A DNA stretch of 42,210 bases from Planctomycetaceae bacterium (lineage in GTDB: Bacteria > Planctomycetota > Phycisphaerae > Phycisphaerales > SM1A02): assembly GCA_947474065.1 (NCBI GenBank), contig CANJHD010000016.1:1-42210 (forward strand), in the 5' to 3' direction. The translations under genes were made by a program, and so were the position numbers. Shown piece after piece: positions 1 to 7,478 of this stretch (the stretch's first letter is position 1; every line of letters starts with the position of its first letter). The notes beneath the pieces were generated by a model. The model worked only from the letters and a program-made list of their open reading frames with translations, searched no databases and was not told the DNA's origin.

Positions 1-243
1 GGCTTCTATTGGTGGGAGATTGACCTGACTCACTATGGCTTGACGGCGCTGTCTTGGTGCGGCCTCGTCTGGGATCTGCGCGCTCCACCTGCTGCGGTGT
101 ATGAAGAGGCGAAGATGGGTAAGCGGCCTGCGGATGGTTCTGCAGCGCATGGAGTCTTCGATGACTCCAGAGATGCTGGCGAAGTAGACAGGGGTGCTCC
201 AGCCGTTCGAAATCGCCGGAGGCAAGTATTGCCAAGGGTTTAA
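1..243 (+). CDS. Fatty acid (acyl-CoA) desaturase, C-terminal end only
   Basis: The frame is open from base 1 and stops at 241-243, so only the last 80 residues are present and the start lies outside the window. The visible part begins GFYWWEIDLTHYGL and continues with GLVWDLRAPP. This resembles the C-terminal block of membrane delta-9 acyl-CoA desaturases, where a WWE-D-(T/S)-Y-x-(I/L) segment is followed by a short hydrophobic stretch and GLV-(W/Y)-D-L-(R/K)-x-P. These di-iron enzymes introduce a double bond into acyl chains at the membrane. The histidine boxes that would prove activity are upstream of the window. The last 40 or so residues are charged and non-conserved. The promoter of the following toxin-antitoxin pair lies across the end of this gene. 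The family call rests on one short motif block. Confidence 0.6.
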   Translation, partial: GFYWWEIDLTHYGLTALSWCGLVWDLRAPPAAVYEEAKMGKRPADGSAAHGVFDDSRDAGEVDRGAPAVRNRRRQVLPRV

Positions 244-256
244 CGAATGTTATAAT
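229..256 (+). promoter_or_regulatory. Promoter of the AbrB/Doc pair, predicting a leaderless mRNA
   Basis: A -35 like TTGCCA (229-234) is followed after 16 bases by a perfect TATAAT (251-256). Six bases separate TATAAT from the ATG at 263, so transcription would be expected to begin at or next to the start codon. No Shine-Dalgarno sequence precedes the ATG. The promoter overlaps the last codons of the desaturase gene. Confidence 0.75.
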
Positions 257-262
257 CTAGTC

Positions 263-487
263 ATGTCCGCCTTAAAAGTGACCGCTATTGGCAACTCCCT
301 CGGGTTGATCCTGCCCAAGGAACTCGCTGCGCACCTTGGCATCCAGAAGGGTGATCACCTGCACGTGCTCGTCACGCCGCGTGGCATTGAGTTGTCGCCG
401 TTCGACCCAGCCTTGGACGAGCAACTAACCATCGGTCGGTCGGTGATGAAGCGCTATCGAAGCGCCCTTCGGAAGTTGGCTGAATGA
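263..487 (+). CDS. AbrB/MazE-type antitoxin of a Doc toxin
   Basis: This 74-residue protein begins MSALKVTAIGNSLGLILPKE. The pattern (K-V-T-x-I-G-N-S-x-G-x-I-L-P-K) is the swapped-hairpin AbrB/MazE/SpoVT DNA-binding fold and fills residues 1-48. The remaining tail (about 49-74) is the usual position of the toxin-binding segment. It is expected to bind its own promoter and neutralise the toxin encoded next. I place the start at ATG 263 rather than at the longer frame opening at 194, because the AbrB motif begins there and a TATAAT lies six bases upstream. The stop overlaps the next start by four bases (ATGA), so translation of the pair is probably coupled. An AbrB-type partner for Doc is known elsewhere, although the founding P1 pair uses Phd. 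Confidence 0.88.
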   Translation: MSALKVTAIGNSLGLILPKELAAHLGIQKGDHLHVLVTPRGIELSPFDPALDEQLTIGRSVMKRYRSALRKLAE

Positions 488-879
488 CCGCCGCAAAGTC
501 TGCCCTTCGGTTTCTGTCGCGCGACGCGGTAGTGGTGTTGCACCGCGAATCGCTTTCTGAGCACGGTGGCATCGACGGCATCCGCGATGAGGGACTGCTG
601 CAGTCGGCGCTGCATCGCTGCGTGCATAAGTCCAACTACGAGCCAGAGGCTTCGGTCATTGAACTCGCTGCGTCGCTCGCGTTTGGCCTAGCGATGAACC
701 ATGCGTTCAATGACGGAAACAAGCGGATCGCCATGATCGCTACGTTTGTGTTCTTGGAGATGAACGGCTACATCGTTGAAGCGCCGGAGCTTGAGGCGTA
801 CACCATGTTCATCGGGCTCGCTGCGGGTGAAGTGGGAGAAGCGGAGCTGGCGGCGTGGCTGGCGGATACATGTGCGTGA
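484..879 (+). CDS. doc: Death-on-curing (Doc/Fic family) toxin
   Basis: This 131-residue protein has the Fic/Doc active-site loop HAFNDGNKRIA (His73, Asp77, Asn79, Arg81), matching the Doc form HxFx(D/N)xNKR. P1 Doc phosphorylates elongation factor EF-Tu and so stops translation, and the same reaction is the likely one here. The length matches stand-alone Doc toxins (about 125-130 residues). No inhibitory helix of the larger Fic proteins is present, so inhibition must come from the antitoxin. The start overlaps the antitoxin stop by four bases. All motif residues are intact, so the toxin should be functional. Confidence 0.92.
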   Translation: MTAAKSALRFLSRDAVVVLHRESLSEHGGIDGIRDEGLLQSALHRCVHKSNYEPEASVIELAASLAFGLAMNHAFNDGNKRIAMIATFVFLEMNGYIVEAPELEAYTMFIGLAAGEVGEAELAAWLADTCA

Positions 880-987
880 GCGGCCGCAACGCGGTGCTGA
901 CATGCGGGGTGCCTTTGTGTGCCGCCGGGGAAAGGTGGATGCTACGGAGCCGACGAAACCAGGTCAGGCGCCGGCCGCACTCCCGTC

Positions 988-993
988 TATTCT
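988..993 (+). promoter_or_regulatory. -10-like TATTCT seven bases before the protease start
   Basis: TATTCT ends seven bases before the ATG at 1001. No convincing -35 element or ribosome-binding site is visible. It fits the window-wide pattern of leaderless starts and supports 1001 as the true start. Confidence 0.5.
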
Positions 994-1000
994 TCCCGTC

Positions 1001-2212
1001 ATGCACCTCCCTTCCACCGCTGCGCTCGCTGGTGTGCTCTTGGCCGGGTTGGCCGCCTCGACGGAGCCGACGCAAGTTACGCGGACGGTTGACGCCCCGG
1101 CAATTGCCGTGCACGAAAGCGCTGTGGTGCACCCCGCGCAGCCCGCAGCCGCTGCACCGCGCAGCCTCAAGGATGTGATTGCAGACCGCTGGACCGTCTG
1201 GTGCGGCAACAAGACGCGCATCACCATCGCAGATCTTGCGGACGAAGCCGCCGCCGACTGTGTCCACGGCGACGAGGCCGCGGCATGCGCCACGCTGATC
1301 CAGCAACTCAATCGATTGAAGAACAAGCGAGGCATTGAAGGCATCGATCGGTCGCAGCTGCCCATCGACGGCGAGGGCGACGCCGATCTCTGGAAGCGCC
1401 TCGAACTTGGCTACCGGATGTCGCTCAAGAAGGAGCGTTCCATTCCCTCGGAACTCTTCGCCAACGGCACTCCCACGTTTGCGGCCGTCCGCCAAGCGCG
1501 CGAAGGCGACTGCTGGCTCCTTGCCACCACCGGCTGGATGGTCAAGTTCCGCCCGGATGTCATTCGCGCCGCCATTGAGCCGGTGGGCGATGGCCGCTGG
1601 CTGGTCCGCTTCGCCAACGGCGATACCGTGGCAGTCTCTACGCCCACGGTCACCGAGATGATCACCGTGAATTCCGATCCATCGCTGCGCGACGGCCTGT
1701 GGCTTCCCGTGGTGAAAGAGGCCATGGGAAGCATCATCGGCGAGCGCAACAAGGCACGCGGCGAGATCGAGTCCGAGGCGCTGCGCATCAACGGTGGCAG
1801 CGGCAGCGCCATGCTTGAGCGCTGGACCGGTCACCGTGTTCGCGTGATCCGGCTCGAGAGCAAGGCTTCGGTAGAGGAAGTGCGCGCGGCGCTAGTGGAC
1901 GGTATGAAGCGCCACGCTGCAATGGGTGCTGGCACTCCCAAAGAACCCGCGGGCGCCATCCCGCCGAATCATGCATTCGCCATCTTCGGTTTCGATGAGT
2001 CGCGCGATGTGGTGATCACTTGGAACCCTTGGAACAACAACTTCACGCCGAAGGGTCCCGACGGCCGCAAACACGGCTACGCGCGCAAAGACGGCATCGC
2101 CGAGATCCCGCTCGCCGATTTCGTGGTGCTCTTCCGCGGCATGTGGATCGAGACCGATGAGCCGGCGCGCGCGAGTAGTGACCGAAGCGCCGTTCGGAAA
2201 TTGCCCGACTAA
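1001..2212 (+). CDS. Secreted calpain-like (family C2) cysteine protease
   Basis: This is a 403-residue protein with an N-terminal signal-like segment (residues 1-20, MHLPSTAALAGVLLAGLAAS). A variable region of about 130 residues follows. The catalytic domain shows the calpain signature AREGDCWLLATTGW (Cys171), then PPNHAFAIFGF (His324) and ITWNPWNNNF (Asn342), the expected Cys-His-Asn order and spacing. The calcium-binding domains of animal calpains are absent, as is usual in bacterial members. The protein would cut proteins outside the cytoplasm; its target is unknown. I prefer ATG 1001 over longer openings at 776 or 902 because the signal peptide begins there and a TATTCT lies seven bases upstream. 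The gene converges with the minus-strand gene ending at 2255, leaving 42 bases between them. Confidence 0.82.
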   Translation: MHLPSTAALAGVLLAGLAASTEPTQVTRTVDAPAIAVHESAVVHPAQPAAAAPRSLKDVIADRWTVWCGNKTRITIADLADEAAADCVHGDEAAACATLIQQLNRLKNKRGIEGIDRSQLPIDGEGDADLWKRLELGYRMSLKKERSIPSELFANGTPTFAAVRQAREGDCWLLATTGWMVKFRPDVIRAAIEPVGDGRWLVRFANGDTVAVSTPTVTEMITVNSDPSLRDGLWLPVVKEAMGSIIGERNKARGEIESEALRINGGSGSAMLERWTGHRVRVIRLESKASVEEVRAALVDGMKRHAAMGAGTPKEPAGAIPPNHAFAIFGFDESRDVVITWNPWNNNFTPKGPDGRKHGYARKDGIAEIPLADFVVLFRGMWIETDEPARASSDRSAVRKLPD

Positions 2213-2246
2213 CCGCAGCAACATCTGCCCTGTGGTTCCAGCTAAA

Positions 2247-2267
2247 CAACTCAATCACATCGAGTTG
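2247..2267. terminator. Weak inverted repeat between convergent genes
   Basis: CAACTC (2247-2252) and GAGTTG (2262-2267) can pair around a nine-base loop, overlapping the last codons of the minus-strand gene. The sequence AACTCAATCA also occurs twice (2248-2257 and 2271-2280). There is no clear U-tract, so terminator function is uncertain. Confidence 0.25.
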
Positions 2268-3055
2268 CGTAACTCAATCAATTGACCTTTAGAATTATCA
2301 AATCGAAGTGATCCGATATTGGGATATTCCAGGTGCAAAATGATAAAAATCACACCCATCATCACGATCGCAAACACGACCCCTAACACCCAATCGTGCT
2401 GGTTTCTGATCGCCATGCTGTACCCACTCAAGAAAGAAATAATAACTACCAATATCACAAGTGATCTCATGAGCAGGATGGGAGGGTGAACTTGCATCAT
2501 CACCACTTCTTGCCTAAATGATTCATACACTTTATCGATACTTGAGAACACGGTACTTTCTGCTAGCGAACGAGTTTTCGATGGCGCATTTGGAACTGCA
2601 TCAATAGCTTGATATCTCATTGCCTTCAGGCGCTCCCTTTGACTGTTCAGCCTCGCCTCCAAAGCCTGCAGATTTTCCCATTCGTCATAAAGAGCGATTC
2701 GATCATCTAAATAACTACGAATAGAGTTCTGTAACTTTGACTGATCAACTTGGCTGAGCAACATCGCGGATTCATATGCGCTAGAAACAACCGCTACCTC
2801 TTTTAATCCTGCAGTTCGCCGTTGATCAAAGTGAGCGAGCGCCGTCGAAAAAGTAAACGCAATCAGCAATGCCGCCAAGCCAAAAATTGCGGATACAAAG
2901 TCTTGGCTAACAGCAGGGCTCTGCCCCTTGTGGACCCTCTTTAATCTGAATTTTCCAAATGAGAAGCCAGCGAACATAAATCCCATGATGAGGATAAAAA
3001 TGACTATTGGGAAGACCCCATGCTCAAGCCCCCAAATTTGCATTTTTTCAAGCAT
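2255..3055 (-). CDS. Bestrophin-like (DUF4239) membrane protein, AT-rich gene
   Basis: This 266-residue protein has hydrophobic segments at about residues 14-33, 54-74, 196-216 and 222-241, with a soluble helical stretch (about 80-190) between the second and third. The segment LLIAFTFSTALAHFDQRR after the second helix, and HLEYPNIGSLRFD near the end, fit the DUF4239 pattern of two helices, a soluble domain and two helices. The family is distantly related to bestrophin anion channels, but its function is not established. The base composition stands out: the gene and its upstream flank are clearly AT-richer than everything around, with many AAA, AAT and ATT codons. This suggests recent transfer. 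The start at 3055 is the first methionine of the membrane protein. I see no strong promoter in the 84 bases upstream. Confidence 0.7.
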   Translation of the reverse strand: MLEKMQIWGLEHGVFPIVIFILIMGFMFAGFSFGKFRLKRVHKGQSPAVSQDFVSAIFGLAALLIAFTFSTALAHFDQRRTAGLKEVAVVSSAYESAMLLSQVDQSKLQNSIRSYLDDRIALYDEWENLQALEARLNSQRERLKAMRYQAIDAVPNAPSKTRSLAESTVFSSIDKVYESFRQEVVMMQVHPPILLMRSLVILVVIISFLSGYSMAIRNQHDWVLGVVFAIVMMGVIFIILHLEYPNIGSLRFDNSKGQLIELRNSM

Positions 3056-3139
3056 AGTTAATCCAAAGGATTGATTGATAGGAATGCGAATTTTCAGTGT
3101 AGCGGGAGAGATCCGTTGCCCCTCCGCGAATCACCCCGA

Positions 3140-4354
3140 TCACTGCTCGCAAGGGCCCCAATTGTTGAGAAGGATTCCAAGGTCCTCGCCGCTGACTGCG
3201 CCGTTGTTGCTGAGATCGCCTACGCAACCTGCCGCTTCGCCAGGTAGGAAACCCACGCGAAATCCAGCGAATGCGCGGGTGTTACCCAAGTACTGACCGA
3301 AGGGGTCGGATGCGCCCGTCGCGGACATCCAGAGTTGCCATTCCGCCGCCACGGAGATGCCACCATGCAGCTGCCGCCAGATGGGAACGTTGAGTGGATT
3401 GGGCGCGCCCGCCACGGGAGCGACAATCGTATCCGTCCACTCCACCAAGTTGCCTCCTTGATCGAGGGTGTTCCAGGGCGATGGTGACTGGCACGCGCCG
3501 ACACGCGTGAGATTGCCGATGAAACCAAATGGTTCGGGGCATGCCGACGCATCGCCACCAGGACAGCTGTCCGGACACCACTCAGCAACATTGTTGTAAT
3601 TCACGATTGGCGCGCTGGCCACATTCGTCACTTCGCCGCAGGCATTCACGAGCGCGGGAGTCGGAGCCTGATCACTCTTCGTTGGGTAACGCCAGTAGTG
3701 CGAACCGTTGGGTGTTGGCTCGTGCGAGTAGTGCGCGGCCTTGATCCATTCATCTTGTGAAGGGAGCACAAATCCAGTGTGCACAGTGCGTACTGCGGCA
3801 ATGCCGAAAGTCGACTGATTGCGAAGGTCGTACACGCCGATTTCTGTGTTCTGCGAAAACCAGCAGCGGTAGTGCGCGATGTCGCCTGCAATAACCGTGC
3901 GCTCATGCGTTCCGTTGTTTAACGAGTTGATGAAACGCGCGGCTCGAAAGAATTCGATCCACCCCATTGGTCGCTGCGAAAACTCAGGTGCTGCCATTTC
4001 ATAGCGGCTGCCCACCGGCGCTGTCACCACACGGCGCACCGATCCATATTTCTCATCGACCTCAGGCGACATCGCGGGTTCCCATAGGAAACGCGCATTC
4101 GCCGCGGTGGGATCGACCGTGTTCAGAAACGCGACCCACTGGTTGACGGTGATCTCGACACGACCGATCTCGTATTCATACGAAACCGCGCCGACGAATT
4201 CGGTCGCATTCTGGGCTGTCGGAAACGTCGGATTGAAATTGATGATCGGCAGCGCTTGATTGCCCGGATCGCCCACGGTCACGAGATCAAGTTCGATGTG
4301 CGCCGGGGAAGCCTGTGCGAGGGCAAGAGAAAGGAGCGCGATTAGAAAAGTCAT
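3140..4354 (-). CDS. Secreted FGE/SUMF1-like protein with dockerin-like tail
   Basis: This 404-residue protein starts with a signal peptide (MTFLIALLSLALAQAS). The body (about 55-365) has the landmarks of the formylglycine-generating-enzyme fold: YEIGRVEITVNQWVAFLN near the start, RPMGWIEFFRAARFINSL, FVLPSQDEWIKAAHYSH, and GNLVEWTD with AFAGFRVGF near the end. Members include enzymes that convert a sulfatase cysteine to formylglycine, but many extracellular relatives are binding or structural proteins. I cannot confirm the catalytic cysteines, so no reaction is assigned. The last 30 residues (VGDLSNNGAVSGEDLGILLN) form a calcium-loop, dockerin-like repeat ending NNWGPC. This kind of tail is frequent on exported proteins of Phycisphaerae-like planctomycetes and may act in anchoring or sorting. 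The gene is monocistronic, with its own promoter just before the ATG. Confidence 0.8.
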   Translation of the reverse strand: MTFLIALLSLALAQASPAHIELDLVTVGDPGNQALPIINFNPTFPTAQNATEFVGAVSYEYEIGRVEITVNQWVAFLNTVDPTAANARFLWEPAMSPEVDEKYGSVRRVVTAPVGSRYEMAAPEFSQRPMGWIEFFRAARFINSLNNGTHERTVIAGDIAHYRCWFSQNTEIGVYDLRNQSTFGIAAVRTVHTGFVLPSQDEWIKAAHYSHEPTPNGSHYWRYPTKSDQAPTPALVNACGEVTNVASAPIVNYNNVAEWCPDSCPGGDASACPEPFGFIGNLTRVGACQSPSPWNTLDQGGNLVEWTDTIVAPVAGAPNPLNVPIWRQLHGGISVAAEWQLWMSATGASDPFGQYLGNTRAFAGFRVGFLPGEAAGCVGDLSNNGAVSGEDLGILLNNWGPCEQ

Positions 4355-4362
4355 GTTTTCTG

Positions 4363-4390
4363 ATTATGCACCCTTTCGAGCTGATAGCAA
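4363..4390 (-). promoter_or_regulatory. Promoter of the FGE-like gene
   Basis: Read on the minus strand, TTGCTA (4390-4385) is followed after 16 bases by CATAAT (4368-4363). Only eight bases separate CATAAT from the ATG at 4354. The predicted 5' leader is therefore one or two bases at most, and there is no Shine-Dalgarno sequence. Confidence 0.6.
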
Positions 4391-4466
4391 GTCGAATTGG
4401 AAGGGATTCGCCTTTACGAGGGCCGCGGGCCTGGCAATCTCAATGAACATGGCCGCACCCCCGCCC

Positions 4467-7400
4467 TCACCCCAACACGCGACGCAACACTTCCACCGGA
4501 TGCAGCGCCTCGCGCCCTGCTCCGTCGTGGATCTGGTGGCGGCAGCTTGTGCCGGGGGCGCAGACCATGGTCCCAGGGCGCGCGCGGACGGCTGGCAAGA
4601 CTGCTTGCTCGGCGATCTTCATGGAGAGGTCGTAGCGCTCTTCGGTAAATCCAAAGCTGCCGGCCAAGCCGCAGCAGCCTGTTTGCAAGACTTCAAGGTC
4701 CGCGCCGAAGTACCGGCGCAGGATGGCTGCGCTTGATTCTGCGCCCCATAGTGCTTTCTGATGGCAATGGGCGTGCAAGGCAAGCTTGCCGGGGTTGAAG
4801 GCCGGCTTCGCGGGGCGTGTTGGATGCGCGTCCCACTGCTTCTCTAAGAACTCTTCAACCATGAAGCTCTGCGCAGCCAAGGCGCGCAACTGCTTCACAT
4901 CAAGACCCATCTTGAGTTCCAGCCAATCGTCACGAATGGCGCTCATGCAGCTTGGCTCGCAGCCGACGACGGCGACGGCGTGTTCGCGCTCCATGACTTG
5001 CATCAAACCTTCGGCAGTGGCGCGACAGGTGCGTGATGCCTCGGCAAGCATGCCGGTTGAAATGAGCGACCGCCCGCAGCAGCCGAGCGTTGGAAGTACC
5101 ACGCGGTATCCGAATGCTTCAAGTAATTCGATCGCCGCATGACCAATACGCGGCTCGTTGTACATAGTGAAGCAGTCAGGGAATAGCACCACCGCTGGCG
5201 CACCGGCCGCCGCCTTGCTGCCGCGACGCGCGTACCAACGGTCAAGACCCTCGGCGTACAACGGCATGGAACGGCGCGTGTCGATACCGAGCACCCAGTT
5301 CTGCACGGTGCGCACAAACGGAGTGCGATTGGCGAGATTGGCCAGCGGCCACAGGCGCGAAAGCAATCGGTTGATGCCGCGCACACGCCCAAACGCACGC
5401 GCACGGAACGGCACGCGGCCGGCAGCGGCATAGCCCTGCGCGGTGTATTCGGCTTTTAACTTGGAGATGTCAACGTTTGACGGACATTCACTCTTGCATG
5501 CTTTGCAGCTGAGGCAGAGGGAAAGTGTGTCTTGCACGTCTGGTTGGTTCCAGTCCGCGTGGGAGTGCGATGCGCCGTTGGCGCCAGGCGCGCCGCCGGT
5601 GCCAAGCGTCCCGTTTGCCCCCAGCTGCCCCGTGATCGCCAACCGCAAGTGATTTCCCCGTCCGCGCGTTGAATGTCGTTCATCAAGCGTTGCCTGATAC
5701 GACGGACACATAGTGACAGTGCCCTGCAATCGTCGGCACAGCCCTGCTCCGTTACACATTTCGATCGCGTGACCGAATCCATCTTCCTTCTCATAGGTGA
5801 AGAAGGTGCTCTTTGCTTCTGGATGCACCGGAACGCCGTTTGGTGCAAGACGCAAATCTTCAATGGGCATGGCGCGGCGCGTGACATCAATCTTGATGCC
5901 CGGGTTCATGATGCCCGCCGGATCCCAAATCGCTTTCACCGCAGCAAGCGCGTTGCACACCGTCTCGCCAAAGTATCGCAGTTGTAACGCGGTGCGCGAT
6001 CGTCCCGACCCGTGCTCGCCGCTCAAGGCACCACCGTAGCGCACCACCAAGTCGGTCACTTCTTCGCCAATCTTCAGTACGCGTTCACGATCGCCGGCAT
6101 CGGTGAGCGCAAGCATTGGTCGAATGTGCAAGCACCCAACGCTGGCATGCGCGTAGAAACTGGCGTGCGTGCCGTGCCCCGCAAGAATCGCCTTGAATTC
6201 CTTGATAAAGCCAGGCAGCTTGGCAGGGTCCACCGCGGTGTCCTCTACAAATCCAAGCGGCCTGCGCAATCCCTTCACTCCGTGCAAGAGCGGTTCGCCG
6301 GCTTTACGCAAACGCCATGCTTCAGCCATGCGCTTTGCATCCGTGTACTGCTCCATCGGCTGACTCGGAAGTCGTTCACGCAGCGCGCTCAACTTGGCTT
6401 CAACCTCTGCAAGCGTCTGCCCGAAGTACTCCACATACATCACCGCGCCGAGTGCAACGCCTTCGGGGCGCGGCATCAATTCCACGTACTTGGCGTATTC
6501 GCGGTTACCGCGGGCAATGTCAATGATGACCTCGTCAACCATCTCAACCGCCGCAGGGCCAGTGGCGAGCATGGCATCCAACGCTGCAAGCGACGCATCC
6601 ACGGACTCGAAGCACATGATGGCGAGACCCTTTGCCTTGGGTGTCGGCACCAACTTCACTTCTGCACCAAGAATGGTGCAGAGCGTTCCCTCTGAGCCGC
6701 ACACCAGATGCGCCAAGTTCACGCGGTCCATGGTTCCGGGCGTTGATTGCTCAAGACCATCTAAGAACAGGTCAAAGTTGTAGCCATCAACATGGCGAAG
6801 AATGCGCGGAAAACGGGCGCGGATTTCATCGCGGATCGGCCAGAGCACCGCGCGCATGGCTTCCGCAATTCGTCGCTGCACAGGGTCACGATCACACGCG
6901 CCCTCTTGCAAGCGATGCACCGTGCCATCAGCGAGCACCACATCAAGCGCGTAAAGATTCTCAACCGTGCGGCCGTAAATAATGCTGTGCGCACCCGCGG
7001 AATTGTTGCCGATACAGCCGCCAATGGCGTTGTGACTACTAGTGGCTGGGTCCGGTGCGAACATCAATCCGAGCGGCGCAAGATCAGCGTTGAACTTGTC
7101 GAGCACGACGCCCGGCTCTACCCACGCGCGGCAGCGCTCTTGGTCGATCGAAAGCACGCGACGACAATGCGCGCCCATATCAAGGACCACGGCCTCGTTC
7201 ACGCTCTGACCATTCAGACTGGTGCCGCCGCCGCGCGGCAAGATGGCAATGCCCTCTCCCGCGCACCACTGCACCACGCGAATGGCTTCGTCAACATCGC
7301 CGACAACAACAGCGCAGAGCGGATCGATTTGGAACGGACTTGCATCCGTGGCGTAAATCATCCGCTCCGCGCGGTCAGCACGAACATCCGCGCAGCCAAC

Positions 7401-7478
7401 CTGCGCAAGCCCTGCAACAATGCGAGTCCGCGCTGCATCAGCTGCGCGAACGGCGTCCAGTTGCGGCAGGGAAATCAC
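4467..7478 (-). CDS. YdiJ-like FAD/Fe-S oxidoreductase (D-2-hydroxyacid dehydrogenase type)
   Basis: This 1003-residue protein matches the length and domain order of the GlcD/GlpC fusion family that includes E. coli YdiJ. First comes an FAD-binding domain with ILPRGGGTSLNGQSVN (about 78-93) and GCIGNNSAGAHSI. The FAD-oxidase C-terminal domain follows (about 290-540, ending SGEHGSGRSR). Next are two cysteine clusters for Fe-S binding, CNGAGLCRRL...CPSY (about 575) and CLSCKACKSECPSN (about 655). Last are CCG-type motifs (CCGRSLIS, CHQKALWG, CCGLAGSFGF) in the final 300 residues. YdiJ oxidises D-2-hydroxyglutarate; related enzymes use D-lactate or glycolate, and sequence alone does not settle the substrate here. 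The start is GTG 7478, overlapping the upstream stop as GTGA. It is the last gene of the pyrF operon. Confidence 0.88.
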   Translation of the reverse strand: MISLPQLDAVRAADAARTRIVAGLAQVGCADVRADRAERMIYATDASPFQIDPLCAVVVGDVDEAIRVVQWCAGEGIAILPRGGGTSLNGQSVNEAVVLDMGAHCRRVLSIDQERCRAWVEPGVVLDKFNADLAPLGLMFAPDPATSSHNAIGGCIGNNSAGAHSIIYGRTVENLYALDVVLADGTVHRLQEGACDRDPVQRRIAEAMRAVLWPIRDEIRARFPRILRHVDGYNFDLFLDGLEQSTPGTMDRVNLAHLVCGSEGTLCTILGAEVKLVPTPKAKGLAIMCFESVDASLAALDAMLATGPAAVEMVDEVIIDIARGNREYAKYVELMPRPEGVALGAVMYVEYFGQTLAEVEAKLSALRERLPSQPMEQYTDAKRMAEAWRLRKAGEPLLHGVKGLRRPLGFVEDTAVDPAKLPGFIKEFKAILAGHGTHASFYAHASVGCLHIRPMLALTDAGDRERVLKIGEEVTDLVVRYGGALSGEHGSGRSRTALQLRYFGETVCNALAAVKAIWDPAGIMNPGIKIDVTRRAMPIEDLRLAPNGVPVHPEAKSTFFTYEKEDGFGHAIEMCNGAGLCRRLQGTVTMCPSYQATLDERHSTRGRGNHLRLAITGQLGANGTLGTGGAPGANGASHSHADWNQPDVQDTLSLCLSCKACKSECPSNVDISKLKAEYTAQGYAAAGRVPFRARAFGRVRGINRLLSRLWPLANLANRTPFVRTVQNWVLGIDTRRSMPLYAEGLDRWYARRGSKAAAGAPAVVLFPDCFTMYNEPRIGHAAIELLEAFGYRVVLPTLGCCGRSLISTGMLAEASRTCRATAEGLMQVMEREHAVAVVGCEPSCMSAIRDDWLELKMGLDVKQLRALAAQSFMVEEFLEKQWDAHPTRPAKPAFNPGKLALHAHCHQKALWGAESSAAILRRYFGADLEVLQTGCCGLAGSFGFTEERYDLSMKIAEQAVLPAVRARPGTMVCAPGTSCRHQIHDGAGREALHPVEVLRRVLG

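Noticed and set aside
776-1000. Longer N-terminus for the protease (start 776 or 902)
   Set aside because: It would overlap the Doc gene, is highly basic, and would bury the signal peptide that begins at 1001.
809-1834. Long minus-strand frame opposite the protease gene
   Set aside because: It is antisense to a gene with clear catalytic motifs, has no recognisable domain, and its frame is a by-product of GC-rich codon use.
6012-6695. Plus-strand frame of 227 codons opposite the YdiJ-like gene
   Set aside because: Its translation is rich in His, Arg and Cys without pattern. It is the shadow of the well-supported minus-strand gene.
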